The position numbers were made by a program, and so were the translations under genes. 46,681 nucleotides of DNA from positions 1-46,681 of the forward strand of contig BNXY01000017.1 in assembly GCA_025999935.1 (NCBI GenBank), read 5' to 3'. The notes beneath the pieces are model-generated. The model did no database searches. It had not been told where the DNA came from and saw nothing but the letters and a program-made list of their open reading frames with translations. Shown here in pieces: positions 17,159-24,862 of this stretch (the first letter of the stretch is position 1; each line of letters starts with the position of its first letter). The DNA comes from Bacteroidia bacterium (GTDB lineage: Bacteria; Bacteroidota; Bacteroidia; Bacteroidales; Azobacteroidaceae).

Positions 17159-18043
17159 ATGAAAAGGTATTTAAAAGTTTTAAGACAGTACGCTGATTTC
17201 AGCGGAAGAGCGAGAAGGAAGGAGTTTTGGATGTTTACGTTATTCAATATTATTTTCTTATGGGTGGCAGCGATAATAGATGGTGTTATTGGACGTAATA
17301 CAGGAGCGCCGAATATGATCTGCTATACATTGTATTTTCTCGCCACGCTGACACCCGCATTAGCGGTTACAGTCAGAAGATTGCGCGATGCAGGTAAAAG
17401 CGGTTGGATGATTTTGATAAATTTAATACCCATAGTTGGGCAGATATGGCTGCTGATTCTGCTGATAAAAGAAAGCGAACCGGAAGATATTCAACAGGAG
17501 ATGGATTCTACGGTGTTTGAACCTGTCAATGCAGAAGTTCTGAATGTAAGCATTTGGGATTTAAAATGTCCAGATTGCGGCAAGAACGATTTGATTATTA
17601 TAGGTTTAAAGGGTGCTATTGGAAGATCCATTGTTAACGTATTGTTTTTTGGAGCAATCGGCAATATAATCGCCGGAAATAATGCTGCAAAAAACACACA
17701 AACAAAGCCTGTGCAATATCAGTGCAAAAGCTGTAAGCACAAATTTTACAGCGAACCGTTGCCTGCATCTCCGGAGGAAATTCTCACGGAACCTTGTATT
17801 ATCAATTTCAAACGCTTAGGTAATTTTGTAGGTGCGGCGCTTCCCCAATTTATTTATTTAAATGGCACAAAAATTGGAGCTATAAAAAACGGAAATGCTA
17901 TTTCCTTTCAAACGAATGTAAAACACAATACGCTTTTTGTTATGGATATACATGGAGTCGCATTCAAGGATGTATATAAATTTGAGGCGCAACCCAGCGC
18001 TTCCGTTTATGTACGATTTGACCGCAAATTTTTGAAATCTTAA
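17159..18043 (+). CDS. DUF805 membrane protein with zinc-ribbon-like C-terminal region
   Basis: The 294-aa product repeats the N-terminus of 15845 almost exactly (RYLKVLRQYADFSGRARRKE). It then has four membrane spans with VTVRRLRDAGKSGWM (about 75-89), the usual DUF805 size. After about residue 130 comes a soluble part with CPDC (about 138-141) and CKSC (about 185-188), which may bind a metal as a zinc ribbon. A beta-rich tail of about 85 residues follows. A GNRA hairpin sits 17 nt before the start. Function unknown; the domain fusion is the interesting point. Confidence 0.82.
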   Translation: MKRYLKVLRQYADFSGRARRKEFWMFTLFNIIFLWVAAIIDGVIGRNTGAPNMICYTLYFLATLTPALAVTVRRLRDAGKSGWMILINLIPIVGQIWLLILLIKESEPEDIQQEMDSTVFEPVNAEVLNVSIWDLKCPDCGKNDLIIIGLKGAIGRSIVNVLFFGAIGNIIAGNNAAKNTQTKPVQYQCKSCKHKFYSEPLPASPEEILTEPCIINFKRLGNFVGAALPQFIYLNGTKIGAIKNGNAISFQTNVKHNTLFVMDIHGVAFKDVYKFEAQPSASVYVRFDRKFLKS

Positions 18044-18161
18044 AAAGAAACTTTACATAGAACAAATTAGGCAGAAGGACAATTCGGCAGGGTCGGCAGT
18101 ATGTGAAAACTGTATTCGCATGTTCAAGTAAAAGTTATTTTATACGTAATTTATAATAAGC

Positions 18162-18177
18162 GCTCCTGAAAGGGGGC
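18162..18177 (+). promoter_or_regulatory. GNRA leader hairpin 2 (GAAA loop)
   Basis: GCTCCT-GAAA-GGGGGC: six pairs including two U-G wobbles around a GAAA loop. The next ATG (18196) is 18 nt after the stem. The pairing is preserved although the bases differ from hairpins 1 and 3. Nothing else is evident in the 152-nt gap. Confidence 0.6.
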
Positions 18178-18195
18178 ATATGAAATGAAAATAAT

Positions 18196-18675
18196 ATGAA
18201 AAGAATCGATTTAAAGAAAATTTCAGTGAGTTTGGCAGCAATATTTTTACTGTCAGGCTGCGCCGTACACAATGCGGCAGTATCAAGTTCTGGTGCGCCG
18301 TTTTATTTGGCGTATGATTCGGAGGAAGTGATTCGCGACCAGTCGCAAGTGGCTACGATTACCTCGACAGGAGGCTTGGAAATTGACGGCGTTGAAGTGA
18401 ACGGCAAAAATTTCCGTTCGGCACACACGGGCGGGATTAAAGGCAATATTGTCGTAGCTGACGTATTGCCCGGAACACACACCGTGAAATTACTCCGCGA
18501 CCCTTCGGGAGGGGCTGTCAGGGTAAATCCGATTACCTATAATTTTGAAGCAGGGAAAGTTTATGATGTCGCCATCACACTTATTATGATGGGTGTTAAA
18601 GAAAACAAGTCGGCAGACGTGATTCAAAAAATTGCCGATAACCGTAAGAATAATGTGTTTGAAAAGGAAAAATAA
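18196..18675 (+). CDS. Small lipoprotein of unknown function
   Basis: This 159-aa lipoprotein has a signal peptide with lipobox LLSGC (Cys about 23). The mature protein is beta-rich. A block LEIDGVEVNGKNF and a later DVLPGTHTVKLLRD recall PEGA- or DUF2846-like surface lipoproteins that describe a small sandwich fold. No catalytic motif is seen. A GNRA hairpin precedes it, and another follows 11 nt after its stop, just before the next gene. Confidence 0.75.
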   Translation: MKRIDLKKISVSLAAIFLLSGCAVHNAAVSSSGAPFYLAYDSEEVIRDQSQVATITSTGGLEIDGVEVNGKNFRSAHTGGIKGNIVVADVLPGTHTVKLLRDPSGGAVRVNPITYNFEAGKVYDVAITLIMMGVKENKSADVIQKIADNRKNNVFEKEK

Positions 18676-18685
18676 TGTATCAACC

Positions 18686-18699
18686 GCCCCGCAAGGGGC
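18686..18699 (+). promoter_or_regulatory. GNRA leader hairpin 3 (GCAA loop)
   Basis: GCCCC-GCAA-GGGGC, identical to the hairpin at 17128 including the CATAAAAACA that follows. The ATG at 18717 is 17 nt after the stem. This argues for 18717, not the upstream ATG at 18675, as the start of the next gene. Confidence 0.65.
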
Positions 18700-18716
18700 A
18701 TAAAAACAAAAGAAAG

Positions 18717-19226
18717 ATGAAAAGAGTAAAATTAATCAGTTTAGGGCTGGCGCTTACGGCGGTGGCAATGAGTTTGGCTTGTAATCAAGCCGCAAAAAAG
18801 ACGGAAACCGTAAAAGAAAAGGCAGCAAGTAAACTAAATGCGACTGTTGATGGCAACGAATATTTGCTTGCTTATTTTCAGCCGTATAACGAAGAAACGA
18901 TTCCATCTGAAGGCAACACTGCTTACAAATTGCGATTTACAGTATTAAAAGCGACAGATGGAATTGCAACTCATCATGCAAATTTAATTTATGATGGAAA
19001 AGAAACAGGATGCAGGGTAAGAATACTTGACATTGGAGCTAAAATAAGCATGGGATTTGCACCTGACGACCTTTATCAAATAGAGAAGAATGCGCTAAGC
19101 GAAGGCGGCGCTATGGAATTAATTTATGAAATCCCGAAAGGCGGCAAACCTCAAAGCATCGTATTTTACGATAAATCAAAAACAAAAGTCGCAACAATTG
19201 ATGTAGAATATATTCCAAAAGAATAA
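18717..19226 (+). CDS. Small lipoprotein of unknown function
   Basis: This 169-aa lipoprotein has signal sequence MKRVKLISLGLALTAVAMSL then lipobox Cys about 22. An ATG at 18675 in the same frame would read through the hairpin and delay the signal peptide, so 18717 is preferred. The signal-peptide coding segment resembles that of 19610 (KLISLGL against KSISLGL) although the mature parts differ, so the two genes seem to share a common 5' module. The mature part is beta-rich with YLLAYFQPYNEE near residue 48 and no known catalytic motif. Confidence 0.75.
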   Translation: MKRVKLISLGLALTAVAMSLACNQAAKKTETVKEKAASKLNATVDGNEYLLAYFQPYNEETIPSEGNTAYKLRFTVLKATDGIATHHANLIYDGKETGCRVRILDIGAKISMGFAPDDLYQIEKNALSEGGAMELIYEIPKGGKPQSIVFYDKSKTKVATIDVEYIPKE

Positions 19227-19280
19227 TACGACACTGTCAGAAGCAACCCCCTGTTCGCCGGAGGTTGAAAAATAAAAGGC

Positions 19281-19469
19281 GTTCGGACAAGATTCCATCT
19301 TGTGCGGTCTATCCCCGCAGGTTCTACCTGCGTAATGTGACCGGCGAGAACAGGATAAACGGGATGGAATCTTGTCTGAACCGGGATTTTAATAAGATTT
19401 TCAGGATTCTCAAGATGAATAAAAATCCTGGTCATCTTGTGAATCTTGTGAAAATCGTGGTTCGGACAA
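19281..19469. repeat. Composite palindromic repeat with three pairing arms
   Basis: The 383-nt gap 19227-19609 has no gene. Arm 1 GTTCGGACAAGATTCCATC (19281-19299) pairs with arm 2 GATGGAATCTTGTCTGAAC (19363-19381) with one mismatch. The overlapping arm TTGTCTGAACCGGGATTTT (19372-19390) pairs with AAAATCGTGGTTCGGACAA (19451-19469) with three mismatches. The second unit resembles the palindrome at 33600-33703. After it, GCGGGGCGTTTTTTCTCCCCGC near 19478-19499 forms a further stem. Confidence 0.75.
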
Positions 19470-19576
19470 AAGCAATGGCGGGGCGTTTTTTCTCCCCGCT
19501 GAAAATAAACCCCATTAGTGGGATATAGGGCGGTTGTTTATTGAGCGTATTTTTGCATTGAAATTAAATTTAAACT

Positions 19577-19592
19577 GTCTCCGGAAGAGGGC
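19577..19592 (+). promoter_or_regulatory. GNRA leader hairpin 4 (GGAA loop, degenerate)
   Basis: GTCTCC-GGAA-GAGGGC pairs at five of six positions (two U-G, one C-A mismatch) around a GGAA loop and is followed by ATAAAAAC. The ATG at 19610 is 17 nt after the stem. Confidence 0.5.
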
Positions 19593-19609
19593 ATAAAAAC
19601 TAAATAAAG

Positions 19610-20569
19610 ATGAAAACAGTAAAATCAATCAGTTTAGGACTGTTGCTCGCAGCAATGGCAATGTTTACGGGCTGCGGTCCGAGTGCAGAAGACATTCTGA
19701 AAAAGTATGAGACCCACAGCGTTTTGGATGCGGCTGCAAACAAAGCGGGTGTCAGCTTGGATTCTGCTATTCTTCACGATGTGCTTACCGTGGGTAATAT
19801 TTCAATCGCTTCTGATAATTTTGTGGTTGAATACGCCCATCCGGCACTCAAAGAGAAAGGGGAAAACGTTCAATTGCTAAGCAACCGTTTTGTGGTGGTA
19901 AGGGCTGACAAACCGGAAGAAATTGTATCTGTCAATATCCATGACAAGGAAACCGAAAAGGGTTTTGTCACCACCCTTCATCTTCCGAATCAAGCCGATA
20001 AAGGATTTTTCCTTATCTGCTTCAAGGGAATTGACAAAAGCGAATCGGCAACATTGGCAACGCCGCCGTGTTTCTTTATCGTTTCCGTCAAGGACAAAAA
20101 ATTAACGGTGTTGACGCAACAGCCTCTATTGGGCGACGGGCTTTTTGATGTTGATTATACGAAAACGCATATCAACAGTTTTACCGAGCCGCAGATCTAT
20201 TCGGGAACAATCAATTTTGAGAAGTCGAAAGACGTAACCGTGCAGTTTACGCTTACGGCAGACGGTACACAAGTTACAGCGTATGAATTATCTGCCGAAA
20301 AATTGTTTCTGACCCCAAAAAAGACATACATGACGAGTGTAGTATTCAATAGATTAAGGATTGAGTTCACAAAGCCTGTTGAAGTCGCTAATGGCAAAAT
20401 ATCATTGAATGCATTTCTATTTTCCGATTTGTCGGTTACTGACGCCTGCATTTACGGAACGGTAAAATTCGATACCGAAGATGGCAACACCCAACCGGTA
20501 TATGCCGTATTTAAAAATATAACTACTCCGCAGGAAATTCCTACAGAAATATTGAATCCAAATAAATAA
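19610..20569 (+). CDS. Lipoprotein of unknown function
   Basis: This 319-aa lipoprotein has signal sequence MKTVKSISLGLLLAAMAMF and lipobox TGC (Cys about 22). The mature protein starts with PSAEDILKKYE and then appears as two beta-rich halves; INFEKSKDVTVQFTLTADG marks the second. There is no enzyme motif. It follows the fourth GNRA hairpin, and its leader plus signal peptide resemble those of 18717. The next gene starts 12 nt after its stop, so the two are probably one transcript. Confidence 0.75.
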   Translation: MKTVKSISLGLLLAAMAMFTGCGPSAEDILKKYETHSVLDAAANKAGVSLDSAILHDVLTVGNISIASDNFVVEYAHPALKEKGENVQLLSNRFVVVRADKPEEIVSVNIHDKETEKGFVTTLHLPNQADKGFFLICFKGIDKSESATLATPPCFFIVSVKDKKLTVLTQQPLLGDGLFDVDYTKTHINSFTEPQIYSGTINFEKSKDVTVQFTLTADGTQVTAYELSAEKLFLTPKKTYMTSVVFNRLRIEFTKPVEVANGKISLNAFLFSDLSVTDACIYGTVKFDTEDGNTQPVYAVFKNITTPQEIPTEILNPNK

Positions 20570-20581
20570 TTAATAAAAATT

Positions 20582-21823
20582 ATGAAAACGTTAAGATTTT
20601 TTTTGAATTTTGCAGTTATTATTTTTAGCTCGCTTGTTTTTACACAGTGTAATAAACATGGAGATCCGGAACCGGATTTGATTTCGGTTTCTCCAAAATC
20701 GCTCGAATTTGAAGCGAGTATCGAAAATGCGCCGACAAAGAGCGTAACTGTAACAACCAATTTGGACACTTGGGAAGTATTCAATACCACCCCTTGGATA
20801 AAAACGGACAAATACGATGAAAAAACGCTGTCTGTTGCTGTTATTACTAACTATACGGACATAAAAGAACCTCGGATAGCTGAAATCAGAGTCAAAGCAG
20901 GTAGCGTTTACGATACTATTCAGGTTACGCAGAAAGCCAAGATTCAGGACAACCTTGCCATCAATCCCACATCGCTTTCATTCAAAGCCGCCGAGACGGG
21001 AGAAAAATCGGTTGCTGTTACCACCAATGCTTCGGAATGGAAAGCCTCGAAGCCAAGCGATGTTACCTGGCTGAGTATTGAAGTAGAGAGCAGCAAGGCG
21101 CTTAAGGTGCGTGTACCGTCGGCCAATACGCAAATTACGCCCCGTACAGCCAATATCACTTTTACGGCCGGAGATGCCGAGCCGGTAATTTTGACCGTGA
21201 CGCAGGCCGGTACGACAGTGGTCGTCGGGCCATGCTTCGGCTATGCGCCTAACAGTACTTATTATGCGACCGGAACACCCAGTCTTGCGACTAATCCGGG
21301 GCCGAGTTCGTGGTCGGGCAGTGTAACGCTTAGCTGTGCATCACAGTTTTATTCGATTACGAATTGGGGCGGATCAGGACGTATGGTATTTTGCGATTAC
21401 ATAAACAATAAAATCATATTGGACAGCGACTATAGACTCGTTGAAGGAACCGGCGGTTTCAACGGTTATTTTAAGGCGATTATTTTAAATAATGCAGCAT
21501 TAACATGGGAAGAAGTACCGAACTTTGAAGTCAAGTATAATACATCGACAAGGGTATTGGATTTCAGCGGTACCTATAAAGGTTATCCGGTAATAGTTGG
21601 TATTGTCGCCATCGAAGAATCGACAAAAGATTTGAAAGGCGTTTATGGAGATGCATATTCAAATGCCAAACTCACGCTTACCCCAACTTCTTCGGCTCCA
21701 TCCAATGGAAATGCAGAAATTAAAACTGAAATAAAATCGGATATCAAAAAAGCACAGGCAACGGGCAGTTTAAAAGTAACGCCTTTTGAAGGTAACAAGG
21801 TCTATACTAAAGTACAAAAATAA
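20582..21823 (+). CDS. Lipoprotein with two BACON domains
   Basis: This 413-aa lipoprotein has lipobox VFTQC (Cys about 22). It carries two tandem BACON domains: about 35-120 (ISVSPKSLEFEAS to IQVTQKAK) and about 122-210 (LAINPTSLSFKA to VILTVTQAG). Each has the SPxSLxF opening and the VTQ end typical of the family. The C-terminal 200 residues form a beta-rich domain I do not recognise (Trp, Gly and aromatic residues spread through GYFKAIILNNAALTWEEVP). BACON domains usually bind carbohydrate or mucin, or act as spacers, on the outer surface. It closes the lipoprotein run just before the second TPR kinase. Confidence 0.85.
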   Translation: MKTLRFFLNFAVIIFSSLVFTQCNKHGDPEPDLISVSPKSLEFEASIENAPTKSVTVTTNLDTWEVFNTTPWIKTDKYDEKTLSVAVITNYTDIKEPRIAEIRVKAGSVYDTIQVTQKAKIQDNLAINPTSLSFKAAETGEKSVAVTTNASEWKASKPSDVTWLSIEVESSKALKVRVPSANTQITPRTANITFTAGDAEPVILTVTQAGTTVVVGPCFGYAPNSTYYATGTPSLATNPGPSSWSGSVTLSCASQFYSITNWGGSGRMVFCDYINNKIILDSDYRLVEGTGGFNGYFKAIILNNAALTWEEVPNFEVKYNTSTRVLDFSGTYKGYPVIVGIVAIEESTKDLKGVYGDAYSNAKLTLTPTSSAPSNGNAEIKTEIKSDIKKAQATGSLKVTPFEGNKVYTKVQK

Positions 21824-21892
21824 TATTTAGTCTAAAAAATTAGTATATTTGTGCTTGGAATATATTGAACTAAACTTATAATACATATAGTC

Positions 21893-23776
21893 ATGAAGAA
21901 AACAATCTATTCACAAGTAATTATAATTACTTTGGTTCTCTTTAACTCTTATATGCTTTGTGCACAGGTGCAGAATGTGGATTCGTTGGTAAATATGTTG
22001 GAAACAAAAGAATTGTCTGGCGAAGAAAAACTGGCACTTTATAAAACCATTATGGAAAGCACCGGCAATTCGCGTATTCTGGTCAAATGTATCAATGACG
22101 GGCTGCCTCTGGCGCAACAGGAAAACAACAAGTCGAAAGAATCAATGTTTATCGAATACACAGCCCGATTGTATGTTGGCAGAGCAATGTTCGATTCCGT
22201 GTTTTTTTATCTCGATAAAGCATTGGAATTGGCTGTCAAATCAAAAGACGATTCGCAAATAGAGTCGGTTTATACAAGTTATGCTGTTGCCCTCGGCAAT
22301 CAAGGTAAACTGGACAAAATGATTGAATATCAGTTAAAAGCATTGGAAATATGTGAAAAAAATAACAACAAGCAGGGAATAATAGCTGCTCTGTCCAATA
22401 TCGGAAGTGCCTACGGCATGTTAAAAGATAACGAACACGCCATTGTGTACTCCAAAAGAGCTTTGGCAATGGCAGAAGAACTGAATCTCACGAACCACAT
22501 TGCAACAATAAATTACTCGCTCGGAAGCCATTGTTTCAATTTGAAAGATTTTGAAAATGCAGAAAAATACTTATTAAAGGCGCACGAAATGATACAGTCC
22601 GTACACGGCAGCGAAGGAATGAAAAGTTATATCTTGATTGCTTTATGCACACTTTACGGCGAAGGAATTATTGATTTGGAAAAAGCCGAAAAATATGGAA
22701 AACGGGGACTGGACATTGTTACACAACTGCATAACCCGCAAATGGCGGCTAATGCCTATATGGGAATGTCGAACATTTATCGGATACAGGAGCGTTATGT
22801 GGAATGTGATATTGCCGCCACAAAGGCATGGGAACTGGACACTATTAATATGGATATGGGTTTGGAAATTACCGCTAATTTAACTGTCGCCAACATTAAA
22901 CTTGGTAACAACAAAAAAGCATTACAATTCTTTGAAAAATACTATGACCTTGTGGACAAATATACAGAACAAAGCATGCACGATTCATTTACAGGACAGC
23001 AAGTCAAATACGAAACCGAAAAGAAAGAACTCCGCATCGCCGCTTTGGAAAAGGAACATACACTTTACATCTGGTTGGGCATTGTCGACGGCACCTTGCT
23101 TTTGTCCTTGCTCTTGCTTTTCATGCTCCGAAATAAGGTAAAGAGGCAGCGTATCAATCAATTGGAACAAGAAAAACAAATCATCGCCACTCAATCCGTC
23201 CTTGATGGCGAAACGGCAGAACGGACACGCTTGGCTCGCGACCTGCATGATGGCCTTGGCGGGATGCTTTCCGTAGTAAAACTCAATCTGGCGGATGTGG
23301 AACATTTGCAAAACGCCCGCGAAATGCTCGACCAATCCATCAACGAGTTGCGGCGTGTGGCGCATCACATGATGCCGGAATCGTTGCTCCGTTACGGATT
23401 GAAAGTCTCGTTGGAAGATTTTTGCCTTTCCGTTCCCAATGCCAAATTTCATTACTTCGGCGACGACAGCCGTTTGGAAAACCGGACGGAAATACTGCTT
23501 TACCGTTGCGCCCACGAATTGGTAAACAACGCCATCAAGTATTCCAACGCGGAAACCATCAATATCCAGTTGGTTCAGTCTGCCGACCGCGTATCGCTAA
23601 CCGTACAGGACAACGGCTGCGGATTTGATCCGGAAACCGTTGCAGGCCAAGGCATGGGTCTCGAAAACCTTCGCACCCGTGTCGCAGCCTGCAACGGCGT
23701 GATAAATGTCTATTCTTCTCCGGGGAAAGGCACGGAGGTGTATGTGGAGATTAGGTTTCTGTTTGTTATAAAATAA
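21893..23776 (+). CDS. TPR-containing sensor histidine kinase (HisKA_3 type), copy 2
   Basis: The 627-aa product has the same layout as the kinase at 4315: signal peptide (to about LCAQ, residue 24), TPR repeats (about 60-360), membrane span (about 388-410), QLEQEK coil, HisKA_3 with RLARDLHDGLGG (H452), and HATPase_c with DNGCGFDPE and GMGLENLRTR. The last 190 residues are mostly identical to the paralog, while the sensor parts diverge. A TATATTTG box at 21844-21851 could be its -7 element, but no good -33 box is visible. A fragment of a third copy lies at 24741-24850, and the NarL-type regulator at 26782 is the likely partner. Confidence 0.9.
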   Translation: MKKTIYSQVIIITLVLFNSYMLCAQVQNVDSLVNMLETKELSGEEKLALYKTIMESTGNSRILVKCINDGLPLAQQENNKSKESMFIEYTARLYVGRAMFDSVFFYLDKALELAVKSKDDSQIESVYTSYAVALGNQGKLDKMIEYQLKALEICEKNNNKQGIIAALSNIGSAYGMLKDNEHAIVYSKRALAMAEELNLTNHIATINYSLGSHCFNLKDFENAEKYLLKAHEMIQSVHGSEGMKSYILIALCTLYGEGIIDLEKAEKYGKRGLDIVTQLHNPQMAANAYMGMSNIYRIQERYVECDIAATKAWELDTINMDMGLEITANLTVANIKLGNNKKALQFFEKYYDLVDKYTEQSMHDSFTGQQVKYETEKKELRIAALEKEHTLYIWLGIVDGTLLLSLLLLFMLRNKVKRQRINQLEQEKQIIATQSVLDGETAERTRLARDLHDGLGGMLSVVKLNLADVEHLQNAREMLDQSINELRRVAHHMMPESLLRYGLKVSLEDFCLSVPNAKFHYFGDDSRLENRTEILLYRCAHELVNNAIKYSNAETINIQLVQSADRVSLTVQDNGCGFDPETVAGQGMGLENLRTRVAACNGVINVYSSPGKGTEVYVEIRFLFVIK

Positions 23777-23819
23777 AGATTTTAATGCGTTGATCCCGAC
23801 GGAGGACGGAGGCAGAACG

Positions 23820-23852
23820 TTTGCAACTCTGAAATCTTTTTTATACTTTTGC
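23820..23852 (+). promoter_or_regulatory. Promoter of the methyltransferase gene
   Basis: TTTG (23820-23823), 20 nt, TACTTTTGC (23844-23852). It fits the Bacteroidetes consensus at both boxes and lies 56 nt before the ATG at 23909. Confidence 0.65.
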
Positions 23853-23908
23853 CTTTTTATGCGCGTTTTAGTTGGTGCGAAACATTAGTTATTAAATATA
23901 TTGAATAA

Positions 23909-24730
23909 ATGAAAATAATGAAATTTTTTAAAAATCAAGTGAAGAATGTTTTATGGAAATTTTGGATGTTTCGCGGAATAAAATCACTGAAAAAACCGGA
24001 TTCATACATGGACAAAATCCGGTGCGCCGTTAACGAAACAATCTACAATAAACTGAGCTTGGAAGAAAAAGACCGAATAAATGGAATCGAACAAATTCGA
24101 AAAAAATTCACTCAGAATCCTACGCCGGTTGATATTACCGATTTCGGAGCCGGCAATCCCGATAGCAAGCGTTCGGATGATGAAATGTTGAAAGGAATTA
24201 CGCACTCAACTACTTACGGGGCAATCTGTTTGGGAAGCAAACCATCCCTCTGGGCGCTTTTATTATTCAAACTGATCAAAGAATTTCAACCACAGACAGC
24301 ATTGGAATTGGGAACTTGTATTGGTATTTCAGCGGCTTATCAAGCTACTTCCCAAAAAATGAACGGAAAAGGTACTCTGATAACGATGGAGGGAGCCGAA
24401 TCCATTGCCCGGCTCGCAGAAAAAAATATCGCATCGCTGCACTTAGACAATGTGAAAGTAGTATGCGGAAGGTTCGGAGATACCCTTCCAAAAGTGTTGA
24501 AAGAAAACCAGACCATAGATTACGTCTTTATCGATGGCCACCACGACGAAAATGCCACTGTTGATTACTACGAAATGCTACTCCCTCATCTTTCTCCCCG
24601 CGCTCTGCTGGTATTCGACGACATCTCCTGGTCGGAAGGAATGAAAAGGGCTTGGAAAAAAATCAGTTGCGATGAAAAGATTTTATTATCAGTCGATTTA
24701 ACCATGCTCGGAATCTGTGTAATGAAATAA
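23909..24730 (+). CDS. SAM-dependent O-methyltransferase-like protein (class I)
   Basis: This 273-aa protein has a class I SAM-binding fold: ALELGTCIGISAAY (about 131-144) is motif I, LITMEGAE (about 156-163) holds the acidic ribose-binding residue. VFIDGHHDENATVDYYEMLLP (about 205-225) and LLVFDDISWS (about 231-240) match the O-methyltransferase 3 / family 24 type. The N-terminal 80 residues are basic and may bind membrane or substrate. It has its own promoter and no clear operon partner, so the substrate is open; small phenolics or glycans are both possible. Confidence 0.82.
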   Translation: MKIMKFFKNQVKNVLWKFWMFRGIKSLKKPDSYMDKIRCAVNETIYNKLSLEEKDRINGIEQIRKKFTQNPTPVDITDFGAGNPDSKRSDDEMLKGITHSTTYGAICLGSKPSLWALLLFKLIKEFQPQTALELGTCIGISAAYQATSQKMNGKGTLITMEGAESIARLAEKNIASLHLDNVKVVCGRFGDTLPKVLKENQTIDYVFIDGHHDENATVDYYEMLLPHLSPRALLVFDDISWSEGMKRAWKKISCDEKILLSVDLTMLGICVMK

Positions 24731-24740
24731 ATTGGAAATC

Positions 24741-24850
24741 CCGTACAAAAAACAACGGTTGCGGATTTAAATCCGGACACCATGTATGGGTCTCGAAAAT
24801 CTCCGCAACCGTGCGGTTGCTTGCAAAAAGCACAGAAATGTATATAGAAG
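24741..24850 (+). pseudogene. Vestige of a third TPR histidine kinase (HATPase end)
   Basis: The DNA aligns with the end of the kinase at 21893 (from about 23601): CCGTAC, then ACAACGG-TGCGGATTT, ATGGGTCTCGAAAA, CTCCGCA, CCGTG and TTGCA, with small deletions. In one frame it reads GLENLRNRAVAC where the intact gene reads GLENLRTRVAAC. The rest of the gene is absent and the frame is broken. It lies between the methyltransferase and the convergent gene ending at 24863. Confidence 0.7.
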
Positions 24851-24862
24851 TCTTATTGTAAT

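Noticed and set aside
18675..18716. Upstream ATG that would extend the lipoprotein by 14 residues
   Set aside because: It overlaps the previous stop and would read through the GNRA hairpin, delaying the signal peptide.
19265..19528. Plus-strand frame of 87 residues in the lipoprotein run
   Set aside because: It lies wholly in the composite palindrome and has repeat-like composition with no signal peptide or motif.
17128..19592. Run of hairpins as integron attC sites or a CRISPR array
   Set aside because: The stems are only 5-6 bp, lack attC boxes, and the spacing is gene-sized with no array of uniform repeats and spacers. No integrase or cas gene is present.
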